Below are positions 27,043 through 36,675 of a stretch of DNA of 64,000 bases, in pieces (positions within the stretch are counted from its first letter, which is position 1; each line of letters begins with the position of its first letter). The notes under the pieces were generated by a model. The model did not search any database, was not told the origin of the DNA, and saw only the letters and a list, made by a program, of their open reading frames with translations. The position numbers were made by a program, and so were the translations under genes. The DNA is taken from positions 82,543 to 146,542 of the forward strand of contig CAMNSD010000007.1 of NCBI GenBank assembly GCA_946554445.1, in the 5' to 3' direction. Source of the stretch: an uncultured Lachnospiraceae bacterium. Lineage in GTDB: Bacteria; Bacillota; Clostridia; Lachnospirales; Lachnospiraceae.

Positions 27043-27585
27043 TCACGGCCTCTCACTCTTTGCATTTGCGTCACTCCAAGACGCGCGGTCAATCTCCATA
27101 AAGAAAACCTGCCGCTTTCCCTGTTCCAATAGAACCGTATCCTGTTTATCGCGAATCATCCGAAAACCTGCATTTTCATAACTTTTGCGGGCGCCTACAT
27201 TTCCTTCAACAAAGCGCAGATACACCTTCTGCAGACACAACGTACCAAAGGCATATTCCAGGGCAAGTCTGGCTGTCTGGGAGCCATAACCGCAGCCTAA
27301 AGCATCCTCTTCCCCGATAAAGATACCATACTCCGCAGTCTGCGCTTTCTTGTCGATATCCCGGAAATATACACTGCCAATCTCCCTGCCGTCCGCCAGA
27401 CAGATGATAAACTGTACCACATGACCTGTCTCTACCTGCTCTGCAATCCATTTAAGATGCCCTTCCTCAGTGAAAGGCTTCTGGTATATGAAATTGTGTC
27501 TTACAAAATCTTTATTGCGCCAGGCAACGATCTTATCGGTATCTTCCACCGTCATCAGCCGCAGATGTACTTGTTGTCCATTCAT
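27043..27585 (-). CDS. GNAT N-acetyltransferase (PseH/RimJ-like)
   Basis: This 180-residue GNAT protein has VHLRLMTVEDTDKIVAWRN at the start, GSVYFRDID and the acetyl-CoA loop DALGCGYGSQTARLALEYAF, then a C-terminal RFVEGNVGARKSYENAGF. The pattern fits the RimJ/RimL group that includes PseH and WecD, which N-acetylate amino groups on 4-amino-6-deoxy nucleotide sugars. It is two genes downstream of the RffA aminotransferase, so it may make dTDP-Fuc4NAc (WecD role) or finish a bacillosamine-like sugar. Its stop overlaps nothing; it begins two bases after the GT-C gene stop. Confidence 0.78.
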   Translation of the reverse strand: MNGQQVHLRLMTVEDTDKIVAWRNKDFVRHNFIYQKPFTEEGHLKWIAEQVETGHVVQFIICLADGREIGSVYFRDIDKKAQTAEYGIFIGEEDALGCGYGSQTARLALEYAFGTLCLQKVYLRFVEGNVGARKSYENAGFRMIRDKQDTVLLEQGKRQVFFMEIDRASWSDANAKSERP

Positions 27586-29370
27586 TTATTTTACCCTGTC
27601 TATCTGATAAACGCCATAGTTTTCATTCACTCTGTCGCTTTCCCGCACGCTGACAGCAATCCCCTGCGCCGCATAATGCCCGATGATCCAGTCAAATCCC
27701 TGTTCCTGAACCTCAGTATCCGAAATGATCAGATAGACATTATCCCGCTCAAGAAGCGCCGTATCTGCTCCCTCCATATCATAACGTGCAAGTTTCTCCC
27801 TGTAAAGCGGACTCTTGGATATCCAGCCGCCTAGAATATCATAATTAGCGTAGGCGTTATCCTCCGCTGTAAACATTTTCTGGGAAAAGGACACCGTTGA
27901 ATAAACATCCTCAAAATAAAAATTGTCTTCCCGGTCTTTACAGTACTCATCTATGGCATACCAGTCCCGATTAACCTGTGCACGCATCTCCTGATCAGCC
28001 GTAACCCGCTTTATGCTGACGCCAATACTGCCTGTCACCATCAGAGAAACGAGAATCACCATTACCCGGAGTATACCCTTTCTATGCCAGACAGAAGGAA
28101 GATACTGCAGAAACATCGCCACAAGCAGAACAAATTCCACGAAATACAGCGAATGGGTGATCCGCTCCGGATCCCGCCCCCGCATCAAGATAAACATCCA
28201 GACAGCGCTGCGCATGGCGGCCAATAAAAAGAGCTGCCACAAAAATGCAAAACCTCGTATTCTGCTTTTCTTATTATCCTTATCCATCCGCAGGGATAAA
28301 AATCCTGTCAAAAGTACAGCCACATAGCCCCATATCGTCAGAAAATTATAAGGCGCATCGCCGCCGTGCAGCGTCCGGTAAATATATAATTGAAGCTTCT
28401 CTGTCAACAGGGCGCCCCAGTCCTTTGCTCCGCCCACAGACACTTTCGCATACTCAGCAATCCTATGAAGCATCTGACTGTCTATGCCATCATCCAATCC
28501 AAAATTATAATTGCGAAGCAGCGTCTGCTGCGCCTTGGATATCCCAAGCGCCAAAAGATCGTCACTGTACGCATCCTGTGTCACTACTTCCGGATAAAAA
28601 TCATAGACAGTGGTCCTGGCATCAAAATAATCGCGAAAATCCTTCCAACCGCTGCTCCCGTAAGCTATGAAATCCACACTTAGGGATAATATCATACCTG
28701 CCAGCATGATCCCCAGGACTGACGCATACTTTTTCCAATTCTCCCGTGCAAAGACATGTTCTTCCGCCGACCAGCGCATAATACCCGCCATGCCGATAAA
28801 GGGAAAAGTCAAAAGCAGCATTTCCGTGCGAAGCTGATAAGCCAGGACCACCAACGCCATATCGGGAATATTCTTTCGGATAAACTGCCGCGTACTTAAT
28901 CCCTGCGGCGTTGTCAGGAACAGAAACACTGCCGTTGCCGATAGAATGGCGCAGGTAATCGTATATTGAACGTTCACCAGATGCGACAGACACACCGCCC
29001 AGAAAAACATCGACACCAGAAACAGCATTCCCAGTTTACCTAGTTTTTTCGATGCCAAACTGCAAAGCCGCGTCCCGATCAGGTAAAAACACCCAAACTG
29101 ACACAGGCACAAAAACAGACCGTACCAGGGAATCGTCCGGCACAGCCTGTAACCCAGACTCATCAAGCCCCCTAAAACATAGAGCGTCTGCATATTATGT
29201 CCGTCCGGCACGCCGCTGTAAACACCTGCCATAATATCTTTCATCATCATGTCATCATTTAAATCATAATAGATATCAAAGCAGATTCCCAGAAGAATCA
29301 CGTTGCATACAACAACGATTCCCGCCAATATGCCGTTCTCATATTTCCTGTATAACCCCTGTAACGTCAT
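27586..29370 (-). CDS. Polytopic membrane protein, GT-C-like
   Basis: This 594-residue protein has about ten membrane helices and an extracellular C-terminal domain. An early outer loop reads IYYDLNDDMMMKDIMAGVYS, an acidic segment where GT-C enzymes carry their catalytic Asp. The C-terminal part (about 450-594) is soluble. I do not recognise a named family. In this locus it would most simply transfer a sugar from a lipid donor to the outer glycan. It begins with AGGAG 12 nt from ATG 29370. Confidence 0.58.
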   Translation of the reverse strand: MTLQGLYRKYENGILAGIVVVCNVILLGICFDIYYDLNDDMMMKDIMAGVYSGVPDGHNMQTLYVLGGLMSLGYRLCRTIPWYGLFLCLCQFGCFYLIGTRLCSLASKKLGKLGMLFLVSMFFWAVCLSHLVNVQYTITCAILSATAVFLFLTTPQGLSTRQFIRKNIPDMALVVLAYQLRTEMLLLTFPFIGMAGIMRWSAEEHVFARENWKKYASVLGIMLAGMILSLSVDFIAYGSSGWKDFRDYFDARTTVYDFYPEVVTQDAYSDDLLALGISKAQQTLLRNYNFGLDDGIDSQMLHRIAEYAKVSVGGAKDWGALLTEKLQLYIYRTLHGGDAPYNFLTIWGYVAVLLTGFLSLRMDKDNKKSRIRGFAFLWQLFLLAAMRSAVWMFILMRGRDPERITHSLYFVEFVLLVAMFLQYLPSVWHRKGILRVMVILVSLMVTGSIGVSIKRVTADQEMRAQVNRDWYAIDEYCKDREDNFYFEDVYSTVSFSQKMFTAEDNAYANYDILGGWISKSPLYREKLARYDMEGADTALLERDNVYLIISDTEVQEQGFDWIIGHYAAQGIAVSVRESDRVNENYGVYQIDRVK

Positions 29371-29410
29371 AGGACGTATACGCTCCTGTTCTCATTCAGA
29401 TATAAAATAC

Positions 29411-30538
29411 TCACCTGTAAAAAGCCTTCACCTGATCGGTGATATACTGCACCTGGTCCGCCGTCAACTTATAGAACATCGGCAGACGTAAAATCCGCTC
29501 GCTCTCCTTCGTTGTATAACGGTCCTCACCGTGGAATCTGCCATACTTCATCCCCGCTGGCGCAGAATGTAAAGGCACATAATGGAAAACGGAATGAACA
29601 TCTCTTTCCTTGAGATAAGCAATCAACCGGCTGCGTTCCTCCATATCTTTCGTCTTAATATAAAACATATGGGCATTATGGGTACAATAAGGCGGAACGT
29701 AAGGCAATTCAATCCTGCCAGCCTCGGCCAGCGGCGTAAGCTGCTCCCAGTATTCCTGCCAGCGGTCTAATCTGGCCTGTGTAATCTCTTCTGCCAGTTC
29801 CAGCTGGGCATATAAATAAGCAGCGTTCATATCGCTGGGCAGATAGGAAGAACCATAATTCTGCCAGCGGTACTTGTCCACCTGCCCGCGGAAATATTGA
29901 CTCCTGTCAGTACCCTTCTCCCGGAAGATCTCCGCATCGACAATATCTTTTTCATCCCCGATCAAGAGCGCGCCGCCCTCGCCCATACTGAAATTCTTGG
30001 TCTCATGAAAACTAAAACATCCAAACTCCCCAAAGGTGCCCAGCGACCTTCCTTTATAATCCGCCATAATACCCTGCGCCGCATCCTCCACCACCTTCAG
30101 ATGATGACGTGCCGCAATATCCATAATGGCATCCATCTCACAGCCCACGCCCGCATAGTGAACCGGCGCAATGGCCTTCGTCCGCTCTGTGATGGCATCT
30201 TCAATCAACGTCTCGTCTATATTCATGGTATCCGGCCGGATATCGACAAAGACAGCCGTGGCTCCCCGCAGCACAAAGGCATTGGCAGTGGACACAAAGG
30301 TGTAGGACGGCATGATGACCTCATCCCCCGGCTTAATATCCAGAAGCAGCGCCGCCAGTTCTGTCGCGTGGGTACAGGAAGTGGTCAGCAGGCATTTGGT
30401 CGTACCTGTCTGCGCTTCAATCCACTCACTGCACTTTCTGGTAAAAGGCCCGTCGCCGCAGATCTTTTCGTTTTCTACGGCCTGCCTGATATAATCAAAC
30501 TCTTTCCCCGTATAGGGCGGTACATTAAAATTAATCAT
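29411..30538 (-). CDS. rffA: dTDP-4-amino-4,6-dideoxygalactose transaminase
   Basis: This 375-residue DegT-family enzyme closely follows the RffA/WecE pattern: TTSCTHATELAALLLDI at the N-terminus, PSYTFVSTANAFVLRGA, EDAAQGIMA, and PLP Lys181 in SFHETKNFSMGEGG. It aminates dTDP-4-keto-6-deoxyglucose at C4 to dTDP-4-amino-4,6-dideoxygalactose (Fuc4N), a precursor of Fuc4NAc. The required RmlA/RmlB steps are not in this window and must lie elsewhere. AAGGAG lies 6 nt before ATG. A GNAT two genes downstream could supply the N-acetylation. It is distinct from the FdtB- and PglE-like enzymes elsewhere in the locus. Confidence 0.9.
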   Translation of the reverse strand: MINFNVPPYTGKEFDYIRQAVENEKICGDGPFTRKCSEWIEAQTGTTKCLLTTSCTHATELAALLLDIKPGDEVIMPSYTFVSTANAFVLRGATAVFVDIRPDTMNIDETLIEDAITERTKAIAPVHYAGVGCEMDAIMDIAARHHLKVVEDAAQGIMADYKGRSLGTFGEFGCFSFHETKNFSMGEGGALLIGDEKDIVDAEIFREKGTDRSQYFRGQVDKYRWQNYGSSYLPSDMNAAYLYAQLELAEEITQARLDRWQEYWEQLTPLAEAGRIELPYVPPYCTHNAHMFYIKTKDMEERSRLIAYLKERDVHSVFHYVPLHSAPAGMKYGRFHGEDRYTTKESERILRLPMFYKLTADQVQYITDQVKAFYR

Positions 30539-30696
30539 AGTTTCTCCTTAATCATAGTCTCTCTATTTCCAGCGTTCGATATATAATATCCTCAAGAACA
30601 GGCATCTAACCCGGCCTATTCAGTCTATTTTATCATAATAACCTTATGCTCCGCAAGGTTACGGCGATTTAGGCTGTGTCTGGTAATCTATCTCCT

Positions 30697-32616
30697 TCAT
30701 TCCTCCCCGCTCACATACACCACATACCTTGCATTACCGAAGTTCTCCACATACGCATACTCCTGCATAAACGCTCCCAGCTGCCTCAATTTGGCATCTT
30801 CGTCCATTTTCTCCCGGTCCACCCCGAACCAATTTATAGCGTCCGCATCCTCGTTCAGATAGGCCGCGACCGGCGATGCCAAAATAATAACCGGCGCTTC
30901 CTGCCCCGCTTCCATACGCTGTTTTACCATCGTCATATCCCGCTCAAATTCCGCCATACGGTAAGAATCTAAATCTGGCCAAAAGGTGGACAGGGCAGAC
31001 GGCATGTCCAACAGATATCCCAATCCCGGCACTTCCCCGTACAGAATCACTTCTCTTCCGGACAATCCGGCGTCCTCCGCATATACTGCAAGTTCCTCCA
31101 ACAGTTCTCCATTGTCCTGATTTGTATAAACCCCTGCCGCCTTAGCCGGTGTTGTAATCAGAGTATCCCTCTTTTCTCCCCATATACCGTCCTGAAACAC
31201 AAACTGCATATGAAAGCCTATGCCCTGCACCAAGACAAACGCCAGCAGAATAAGCAGCGGCGTCTTCCACACAAAACCACCAGATTTTTTAAAAAGACCA
31301 TACGCCACCCATAACAGAAATGGCACCACAAGAAACAGGTTATTTACAATTGGATGCAACGCATTGTTACTGCCAAGCGGCGTCAAAAATATCTCTAAAA
31401 TTACCAGAACAGCAAATACCTTCTGTTCCTGACAGACATTCTTTTTGACCAGACAGTACGCTGCCGCAAACAAAACCACCAGCAAAAGCAGGACCGCCGG
31501 ATAATATATACTTCCATAATCATGCTCATAATACCGGAAGTGGAACATACCTCTCCCCCAGTAAAAACGAAGCAGGACCATAATAACAGCCGCATAACAA
31601 ATCCAACCCAGGACACGGAGCGTTGCAATGCTGCAAAAAGACTTTGCACCCGCCGACATTCTTCCAGTATCAGACTCGCTCTCGGAAACACTTTTTACCA
31701 ATTTATGAAAGATTCCACTCATCAGCCAGCCGCCCAACATACAGATTCCTGCAAACAACATCCAGAATAGTCCCCGGCCGTAATCGCCAAACATCCCGGT
31801 CAGCATAGACGCCGGTTTATAGTCCGCCGCTTTCTCCGTCATGGCAAACATAGTCTGCACCATAGCCGGGTATGCCCACAGGCCATAACGGATACAGATT
31901 ATCACAAGAGGGATTCCAAACCCAATCAGATAGCCGTCCACACACCATATTGTGGATTGTATCATCTGATGATACAGAGGCTTATAACGTTTCTCCTGAA
32001 CTGCCCTTGCAGGCTCTGTTTTATTTCCTGTAATCCACTCACCATACCATACCGCCAGGATCAGCGCCGCCTGTACCACATTAGGCATACGCACCGCCAC
32101 ATTAATACCTAGGCAGATGCCCGCCGCCATAAAGTTCCATCTGCGGCAGTTCATCCTCTGTTCCAAAATCCCCCGGTACAATAATAAGATTCCCGCCGTC
32201 AGCAGCAAATACGTGAGATAATTATATAAGATCACAGAAGGACACCAGCACAATCCTAATGCCATAAATTCGCCCAGTACTACAAGAGGCGCCGGCATCT
32301 TTTTACGTAGTACAAAATAAACCGCCAGCGCTGTCAACGACTGCATAAGAGATGTATAGAAATTCATTCCCAGGAGGGTATCCCCCAAGGGTAGGCACAT
32401 CAACAGACTTCCCACTGCATTCGCCAGAAAAGTTGCCACAATCCATGTCCCATTCATCTGACTAAAATATTGAAAATTAGACAGACTATATGCCGTGTCT
32501 GACACATCAATTCCCTGATTGATCTTGAGCAGCGGATACAAAATCAGTACCAGTGGGAACAGGATATTCTCTATGAATTTTTGGTATTTTTCGTAAGATT
32601 CTTTCGCCCACTTCAT
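30697..32616 (-). CDS. Polytopic membrane protein, GT-C-like
   Basis: This 639-residue protein starts with a cytoplasmic helix and then a membrane segment followed by NQGIDVSDTAYSLSNFQYF, an acidic outer loop as in GT-C enzymes, then about ten more helices and a C-terminal soluble domain of about 120 residues with EVILYGEVPGLGYLLDM. No exact family is recognised. AAAGGGCGG precedes ATG 32616. A 158-nt gap separates it from rffA downstream, enough for an internal promoter. Confidence 0.58.
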   Translation of the reverse strand: MKWAKESYEKYQKFIENILFPLVLILYPLLKINQGIDVSDTAYSLSNFQYFSQMNGTWIVATFLANAVGSLLMCLPLGDTLLGMNFYTSLMQSLTALAVYFVLRKKMPAPLVVLGEFMALGLCWCPSVILYNYLTYLLLTAGILLLYRGILEQRMNCRRWNFMAAGICLGINVAVRMPNVVQAALILAVWYGEWITGNKTEPARAVQEKRYKPLYHQMIQSTIWCVDGYLIGFGIPLVIICIRYGLWAYPAMVQTMFAMTEKAADYKPASMLTGMFGDYGRGLFWMLFAGICMLGGWLMSGIFHKLVKSVSESESDTGRMSAGAKSFCSIATLRVLGWICYAAVIMVLLRFYWGRGMFHFRYYEHDYGSIYYPAVLLLLVVLFAAAYCLVKKNVCQEQKVFAVLVILEIFLTPLGSNNALHPIVNNLFLVVPFLLWVAYGLFKKSGGFVWKTPLLILLAFVLVQGIGFHMQFVFQDGIWGEKRDTLITTPAKAAGVYTNQDNGELLEELAVYAEDAGLSGREVILYGEVPGLGYLLDMPSALSTFWPDLDSYRMAEFERDMTMVKQRMEAGQEAPVIILASPVAAYLNEDADAINWFGVDREKMDEDAKLRQLGAFMQEYAYVENFGNARYVVYVSGEE

Positions 32617-32658
32617 AATGTTTTCCGCCCTTTGCGCTTTTTGCCTGCCCGCAAATAC

Positions 32659-33738
32659 TCAGGATACTTTCTTCCTGCCAGTTAACCTCTGAAACAGAAG
32701 CGCCGCTTTCTGGAACAGCCAGTCTCTCGCCATATCCACCGCACTCCCAACCGCATATACCATCAATACAACGCCAATCAGATGCAGCACGAAACGATAA
32801 CTGCCGGCCACTCGTTCAATCCGCAGCCACTTCATCCACTCATAACGCACTAGGACATGCTCATGCAGCAGATACACCCCAAACGTGTAAGGCGCCAGCG
32901 TACAGATTATCCCCGACATCTCTGACTCTCTGATTTTCATGTTTTTAAATAGATAAAAGAGGGAAACCGCCCCCGTCAGGCACAGCAGATGATTGTAAGT
33001 ATAGGGCATATTTTCATAATAAGAAAAAGCGTCAACTTTGCCGGCAAGCCCATGGGAACCCAAGGACACCCCCCAGATCAGCAAACAGGACAGAATGTAC
33101 CCCGCCGCTGCGTGGGATTGTTTGTCCAGCCAGGAGAACCCATATCTTCTGATATAACCTGCAACCACAAACAGACATAAGAACCATCCAAAACTGTATC
33201 CGTACTGGTCCGTCACAAGTTTCACCGGAAAGATCGTCTTTCCCACGGAAAAGAAAAACAGCAGAAACGCTGTCACAACCTGCAGCTGCCGCTTCTCCAT
33301 CTGCCGGATTCCCGCCGCCAGAAAAGGCGCAAAAAGATAAAGCAGCAGATAAGATGTGGCAAACCAGTAATGCTCCGTCTCTATGGGCAGCACACAGCCA
33401 ATCCAGTCATAAATACCCATATCGCTTCCCGCCACCATGCCGGTGACAATCATGACACAGGGAATCAAAAGTGCATAAAAAAGAACCTGGCAAAGCAGAG
33501 AGACAACTCGTCCCGGCTTCCACGCAGATTCCACCAGAAAATAACCGCTGATCAGAATATAACAATTCACCGCCACAATACAGAACGCTTCTATCAGCCA
33601 CGCAGCATAATTGACACTACTGTCACTTTCTGCAAAAGGCACAGCAATCCCGCCCTTCACCAGATAGTGGAGTGCGATGATCATAAACATCGCCACAATT
33701 CGCAGCAATTCAAAATTGGCCTGTCGCTTTCTGTTCAT
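32659..33738 (-). CDS. Acyltransferase 3 family membrane protein
   Basis: This 359-residue protein has about ten membrane helices and starts with ANFELLRIVAMFMIIALHYL, where Arg and His form the conserved acyltransferase-3 R/H pair, followed by CYILISGYFL. A later TFGVYLLHEHVL is also typical. These proteins move an acetyl or other acyl group across the membrane to a sugar hydroxyl, for example O-acetylation of polysaccharide. It lies between GtrA and a GT-C gene. AGGAAAAGG precedes ATG 33738. Confidence 0.83.
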   Translation of the reverse strand: MNRKRQANFELLRIVAMFMIIALHYLVKGGIAVPFAESDSSVNYAAWLIEAFCIVAVNCYILISGYFLVESAWKPGRVVSLLCQVLFYALLIPCVMIVTGMVAGSDMGIYDWIGCVLPIETEHYWFATSYLLLYLFAPFLAAGIRQMEKRQLQVVTAFLLFFFSVGKTIFPVKLVTDQYGYSFGWFLCLFVVAGYIRRYGFSWLDKQSHAAAGYILSCLLIWGVSLGSHGLAGKVDAFSYYENMPYTYNHLLCLTGAVSLFYLFKNMKIRESEMSGIICTLAPYTFGVYLLHEHVLVRYEWMKWLRIERVAGSYRFVLHLIGVVLMVYAVGSAVDMARDWLFQKAALLFQRLTGRKKVS

Positions 33739-33750
33739 ATTTCCTTTTCC

Positions 33751-34206
33751 TCATTCCCCGCCCTCTGTGGGATTGGAGTCATTTTTGCTTTTAAAAATCC
33801 AAAGTTTGCTCAACACATAATTCGCCAGAATAACCAGTGTCTGACAGATCAGTTTAGAAATCTTATCATTGGCGCCCGCGCAGTCTACCAACAGATACAT
33901 TAACACCACTTCCAGCACCTCCGTAGCTACCCTCGCACTGATAAAAGAGACAAACTCTTTCCCAATCGACAGTTTGTCTTTGTTCTGACTTTTAAAGACA
34001 AAACTTCTATTGGTCCAATAGGCAAACACCACCGTCAGAACCCAAGACACCACCGTTGCTGCTATATAGTGCATCTGTATGGTATCTGCAAACACAAAAT
34101 ATAAAACATAATTTAAGACAAAAGCCAGGAAACCAAAAATCAGGTAATTGATCCCTTCCTCATGCTTCTTATACATTCCCCAACCAAAATCCCATAGCTT
34201 TTTCAT
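33751..34206 (-). CDS. GtrA-family membrane protein
   Basis: This is a small protein of about 151 residues with four membrane helices. NYLIFGFLAFVLNYVLYFVF, then VSWVLTVVFAYWTNRSFVFKS (the TNR..F motif), and LSKLWIFKS are the GtrA/DPMS-like hallmarks. GtrA proteins are thought to flip undecaprenyl-phosphate-sugar or to act in its use. The likely partners are the GtrB-like GT2s at 26,066 and 53,380. The start is uncertain: ATG 34206 (preferred, MKKLWDFG) or ATG 34230; neither has ideal spacing to the AAAGGAG near 34,220. Confidence 0.82.
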   Translation of the reverse strand: MKKLWDFGWGMYKKHEEGINYLIFGFLAFVLNYVLYFVFADTIQMHYIAATVVSWVLTVVFAYWTNRSFVFKSQNKDKLSIGKEFVSFISARVATEVLEVVLMYLLVDCAGANDKISKLICQTLVILANYVLSKLWIFKSKNDSNPTEGGE

Positions 34207-34285
34207 AATTAATAACCATACTCCTTTCATGGCAGACAGACTTCATATCCAGACGCGGTAGTCTGTCTTCTGCGGGATTCTTCCT

Positions 34286-36040
34286 CTAACGCTCCCTGGA
34301 CACCTTCCCGTCTTCCACCCGGTACACCATATCACATTTTTCTATGGTCTGCAATCTGTGCGCTATAATAATAAGCGTCTTTCTGCCATGCAGTCTGTTA
34401 ATGGAATCCATGATCGCCGCCTCAGTCTCATTGTCCAATGCGGAAGTCGCCTCATCCAGCACCAACACCTCCGGATCCTCAAAAAGCGCCCTGGCAATAC
34501 TGATACGCTGCCTCTGTCCGCCAGAAATACGGATACCCCGCTCGCCAATACTGGTATCCAATCCCTCTGGCAAACCTCTCACAAAGGCATCAAGCTGCGC
34601 CTCTTCTAACGCCCGCCACACCTTCTCATCGTCAATCTCTTCTTCCGGATAGCCAAAGGCCACATTCTTACGGATAGAATCATCAATCATAAAAACTGTC
34701 TGTGGAATATAACCAACATTTTTAAGCCAGGAAGCATAATGCTCCCTGACGTCCTGTCCATCCGCCAGTATACTGCCCTCTGCAATCTGCAAAAGCCCTA
34801 ACAGAATATCCACAATCGTGGACTTACCCGCTCCGGTAGTCCCCACAATTCCCACAGAACTGCCAATTGGTATGGTCATATCCGCATGGTCAAAGATAAG
34901 CACATTAGTATTGGGGTATTTGTAAGTGATATTTTGAAGCCGAATCTCCCCGGTAACATTGAGTTTTTCCACCTCGTTCTTCCGTTGGTACACCGAAGCA
35001 TCATAACTTACCCTGCCATCATGAATCTCCTCCTGCAGGTTGTCGCTGACACCCATAAAGAAAGGCTCAAAATAAGAGATAGAAGTCTGATAGTTATTGA
35101 TTCTGTTGACACTGGGCAAAAGCCGCATGGCCGCAGCAGCCAGCGCCGTCAGCTGCGGAACCAGTTCCTTTATCTGCGTTCCCTGACCGAGGGTAATCAC
35201 GAAATAACCCACCATCCCCGTAATACACACCGTCTCGATCAACAACCTAGGCGTTGCATTAAATAGATTATATTTCTGAACGGAGTTCACATACCCTTCC
35301 CCGCACTTTGCATAGGCATTGATAAAATAGTTCTCTTTATTGGCAATCTTAATCTCCTTGATGCCCATCACGGACTGCTCGATCCATTTATAAAGACCGC
35401 TGTAGTAGTCCTGATTATCCTGACCGGCTTTGATCATAATCGGCTTTAACACCTTTTTAATAATAAATAAAAGCGCCACCATCAGAGCAGCCACAAACAT
35501 GATCATCACTGCGTCCGAATAAATAAAGAGAGCCACCACCAGACAGATAAATACAATGGCCTCACTGAATAACTGCAGGCAGCTTAAAATCAACCCGTAC
35601 ATATTATTGACATCAGACGTAATATTACGCTGTATCACAGAAGTGTCCGCGTTCAGATAGTATTCATAAGGCCGCTGCATGAAATTGATCATCATGCGCC
35701 TGGAAGTGGCAAACTGGTTCGTATACACAAACTTAAGCTGTGCCTTCTGCTGCCAGAACAGGTAAATATTCTTAAGCACTGTCATTCCCACAAAGGCCAG
35801 CAGCAAAAACATGGCAAACTGTACACTGCTTGTCATGCCAAGCATATCATAAATGGATGAGAGGAGTCTGCTCTCCTCCACCGCCACCGGGTCCATCACC
35901 ACCGTGACGATCGGGACGAGCATGGAAATCCCCAGGCTCTCCAACACGCCGCCGAACAGCATCATGACAATGAGCCCCATCATGGTCCGCTTCTGCTTCC
36001 TGTCCAAAAGAAGATTCATTTTCTTTAAAATCTTAAGCAT
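34286..36040 (-). CDS. ABC transporter, fused membrane and ATPase domains (PglK-like flippase)
   Basis: This 584-residue half-transporter has six membrane helices (about 20-300), then an ATPase domain: Walker A GTTGAGKST (400-408), signature ISGGQRQR (about 505-512), Walker B VLVLDE (525-530) and switch His561. The transmembrane part, with LESLGISMLVPIV, resembles PglK, the ABC flippase of the Campylobacter N-glycan. Together with the PglF/E/C-like enzymes it would export the lipid-linked oligosaccharide of the core locus. A separate Wzx flippase at 39,455 lies in the AT-rich island, so two flipping systems are encoded. AGAGGA precedes ATG 36040. Confidence 0.87.
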   Translation of the reverse strand: MLKILKKMNLLLDRKQKRTMMGLIVMMLFGGVLESLGISMLVPIVTVVMDPVAVEESRLLSSIYDMLGMTSSVQFAMFLLLAFVGMTVLKNIYLFWQQKAQLKFVYTNQFATSRRMMINFMQRPYEYYLNADTSVIQRNITSDVNNMYGLILSCLQLFSEAIVFICLVVALFIYSDAVMIMFVAALMVALLFIIKKVLKPIMIKAGQDNQDYYSGLYKWIEQSVMGIKEIKIANKENYFINAYAKCGEGYVNSVQKYNLFNATPRLLIETVCITGMVGYFVITLGQGTQIKELVPQLTALAAAAMRLLPSVNRINNYQTSISYFEPFFMGVSDNLQEEIHDGRVSYDASVYQRKNEVEKLNVTGEIRLQNITYKYPNTNVLIFDHADMTIPIGSSVGIVGTTGAGKSTIVDILLGLLQIAEGSILADGQDVREHYASWLKNVGYIPQTVFMIDDSIRKNVAFGYPEEEIDDEKVWRALEEAQLDAFVRGLPEGLDTSIGERGIRISGGQRQRISIARALFEDPEVLVLDEATSALDNETEAAIMDSINRLHGRKTLIIIAHRLQTIEKCDMVYRVEDGKVSRER

Positions 36041-36096
36041 GCTCTATTTCCTCTTTTATCTCTCTATGACAGGAATATCTTACCACAGGAAAACAT

Positions 36097-36609
36097 TTAG
36101 CGCAAATCTCTCTTCTTCGCGCTTGTAATACCGGAGATAATTCCGGTCGCAAAAATCCCAAGAACCAGAACGATGATCACACCGCCCCATATTTTAGAAC
36201 GACGCGCCTGTGAACGATAACGTTCTACCACTTCCACAACAAACTTCGCTTCCTCCTCTGTCTGCGCCATCTCCTCATCCAATGCCGCCACATCTATTTC
36301 CTGCAGACTTAAGGAAGCGCTGGGAATATATCCGGTCTTGTCCTGATATATGGCGCGATACCAGCCGTCAGCCGTCTCTCCTGTGACAAAAACAAAATCC
36401 CCTTTTTGATAGGACATGATCACTTCCGCACCGCCGTTCGGCGCTGCCCTCATCTCCACAGACTCCTTCGCTGTCATGAGTTGACTTAATTCAGAAATAT
36501 CTTCGTTTTCTGCCGCCTGCACAGGATGCATATCCCCCACCATCCCGAATAAAATGGTCATCATCCCTAATATTGCCAATATACTCTTTACCTTGATTTG
36601 CTTCTTCAT
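36097..36609 (-). CDS. Secreted/membrane-anchored SH3-domain protein
   Basis: This 170-residue protein has a signal peptide (1-32, cleavage after VQAA), a bacterial SH3 domain (about 42-104: ESVEMRAAPNGGAEVI ... GDFVFVTGETADGWYRAI ... TGYIPSASL), an acidic/coiled-coil segment, and a C-terminal membrane helix (about 141-162) ending in a basic tail. SH3b domains often bind cell-wall glycan. It lies between a polytopic protein and the PglK-like ABC gene, so it may tether the glycan machinery or product to the wall. Strong ribosome binding site GGAAGGA. Confidence 0.75.
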   Translation of the reverse strand: MKKQIKVKSILAILGMMTILFGMVGDMHPVQAAENEDISELSQLMTAKESVEMRAAPNGGAEVIMSYQKGDFVFVTGETADGWYRAIYQDKTGYIPSASLSLQEIDVAALDEEMAQTEEEAKFVVEVVERYRSQARRSKIWGGVIIVLVLGIFATGIISGITSAKKRDLR

Positions 36610-36675
36610 ACGCTAATCCTTCCTTTCTAAAATTCATCTATATCTTTTCTTTCATTAACTTAAGTATGTTTGACA

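Noticed and set aside
30539..30696. Possible internal promoter upstream of rffA (TTGCGG with TAAAAT)
   Set aside because: The spacer is about 18 bp and the -35 is poor, so I do not list it as a feature.
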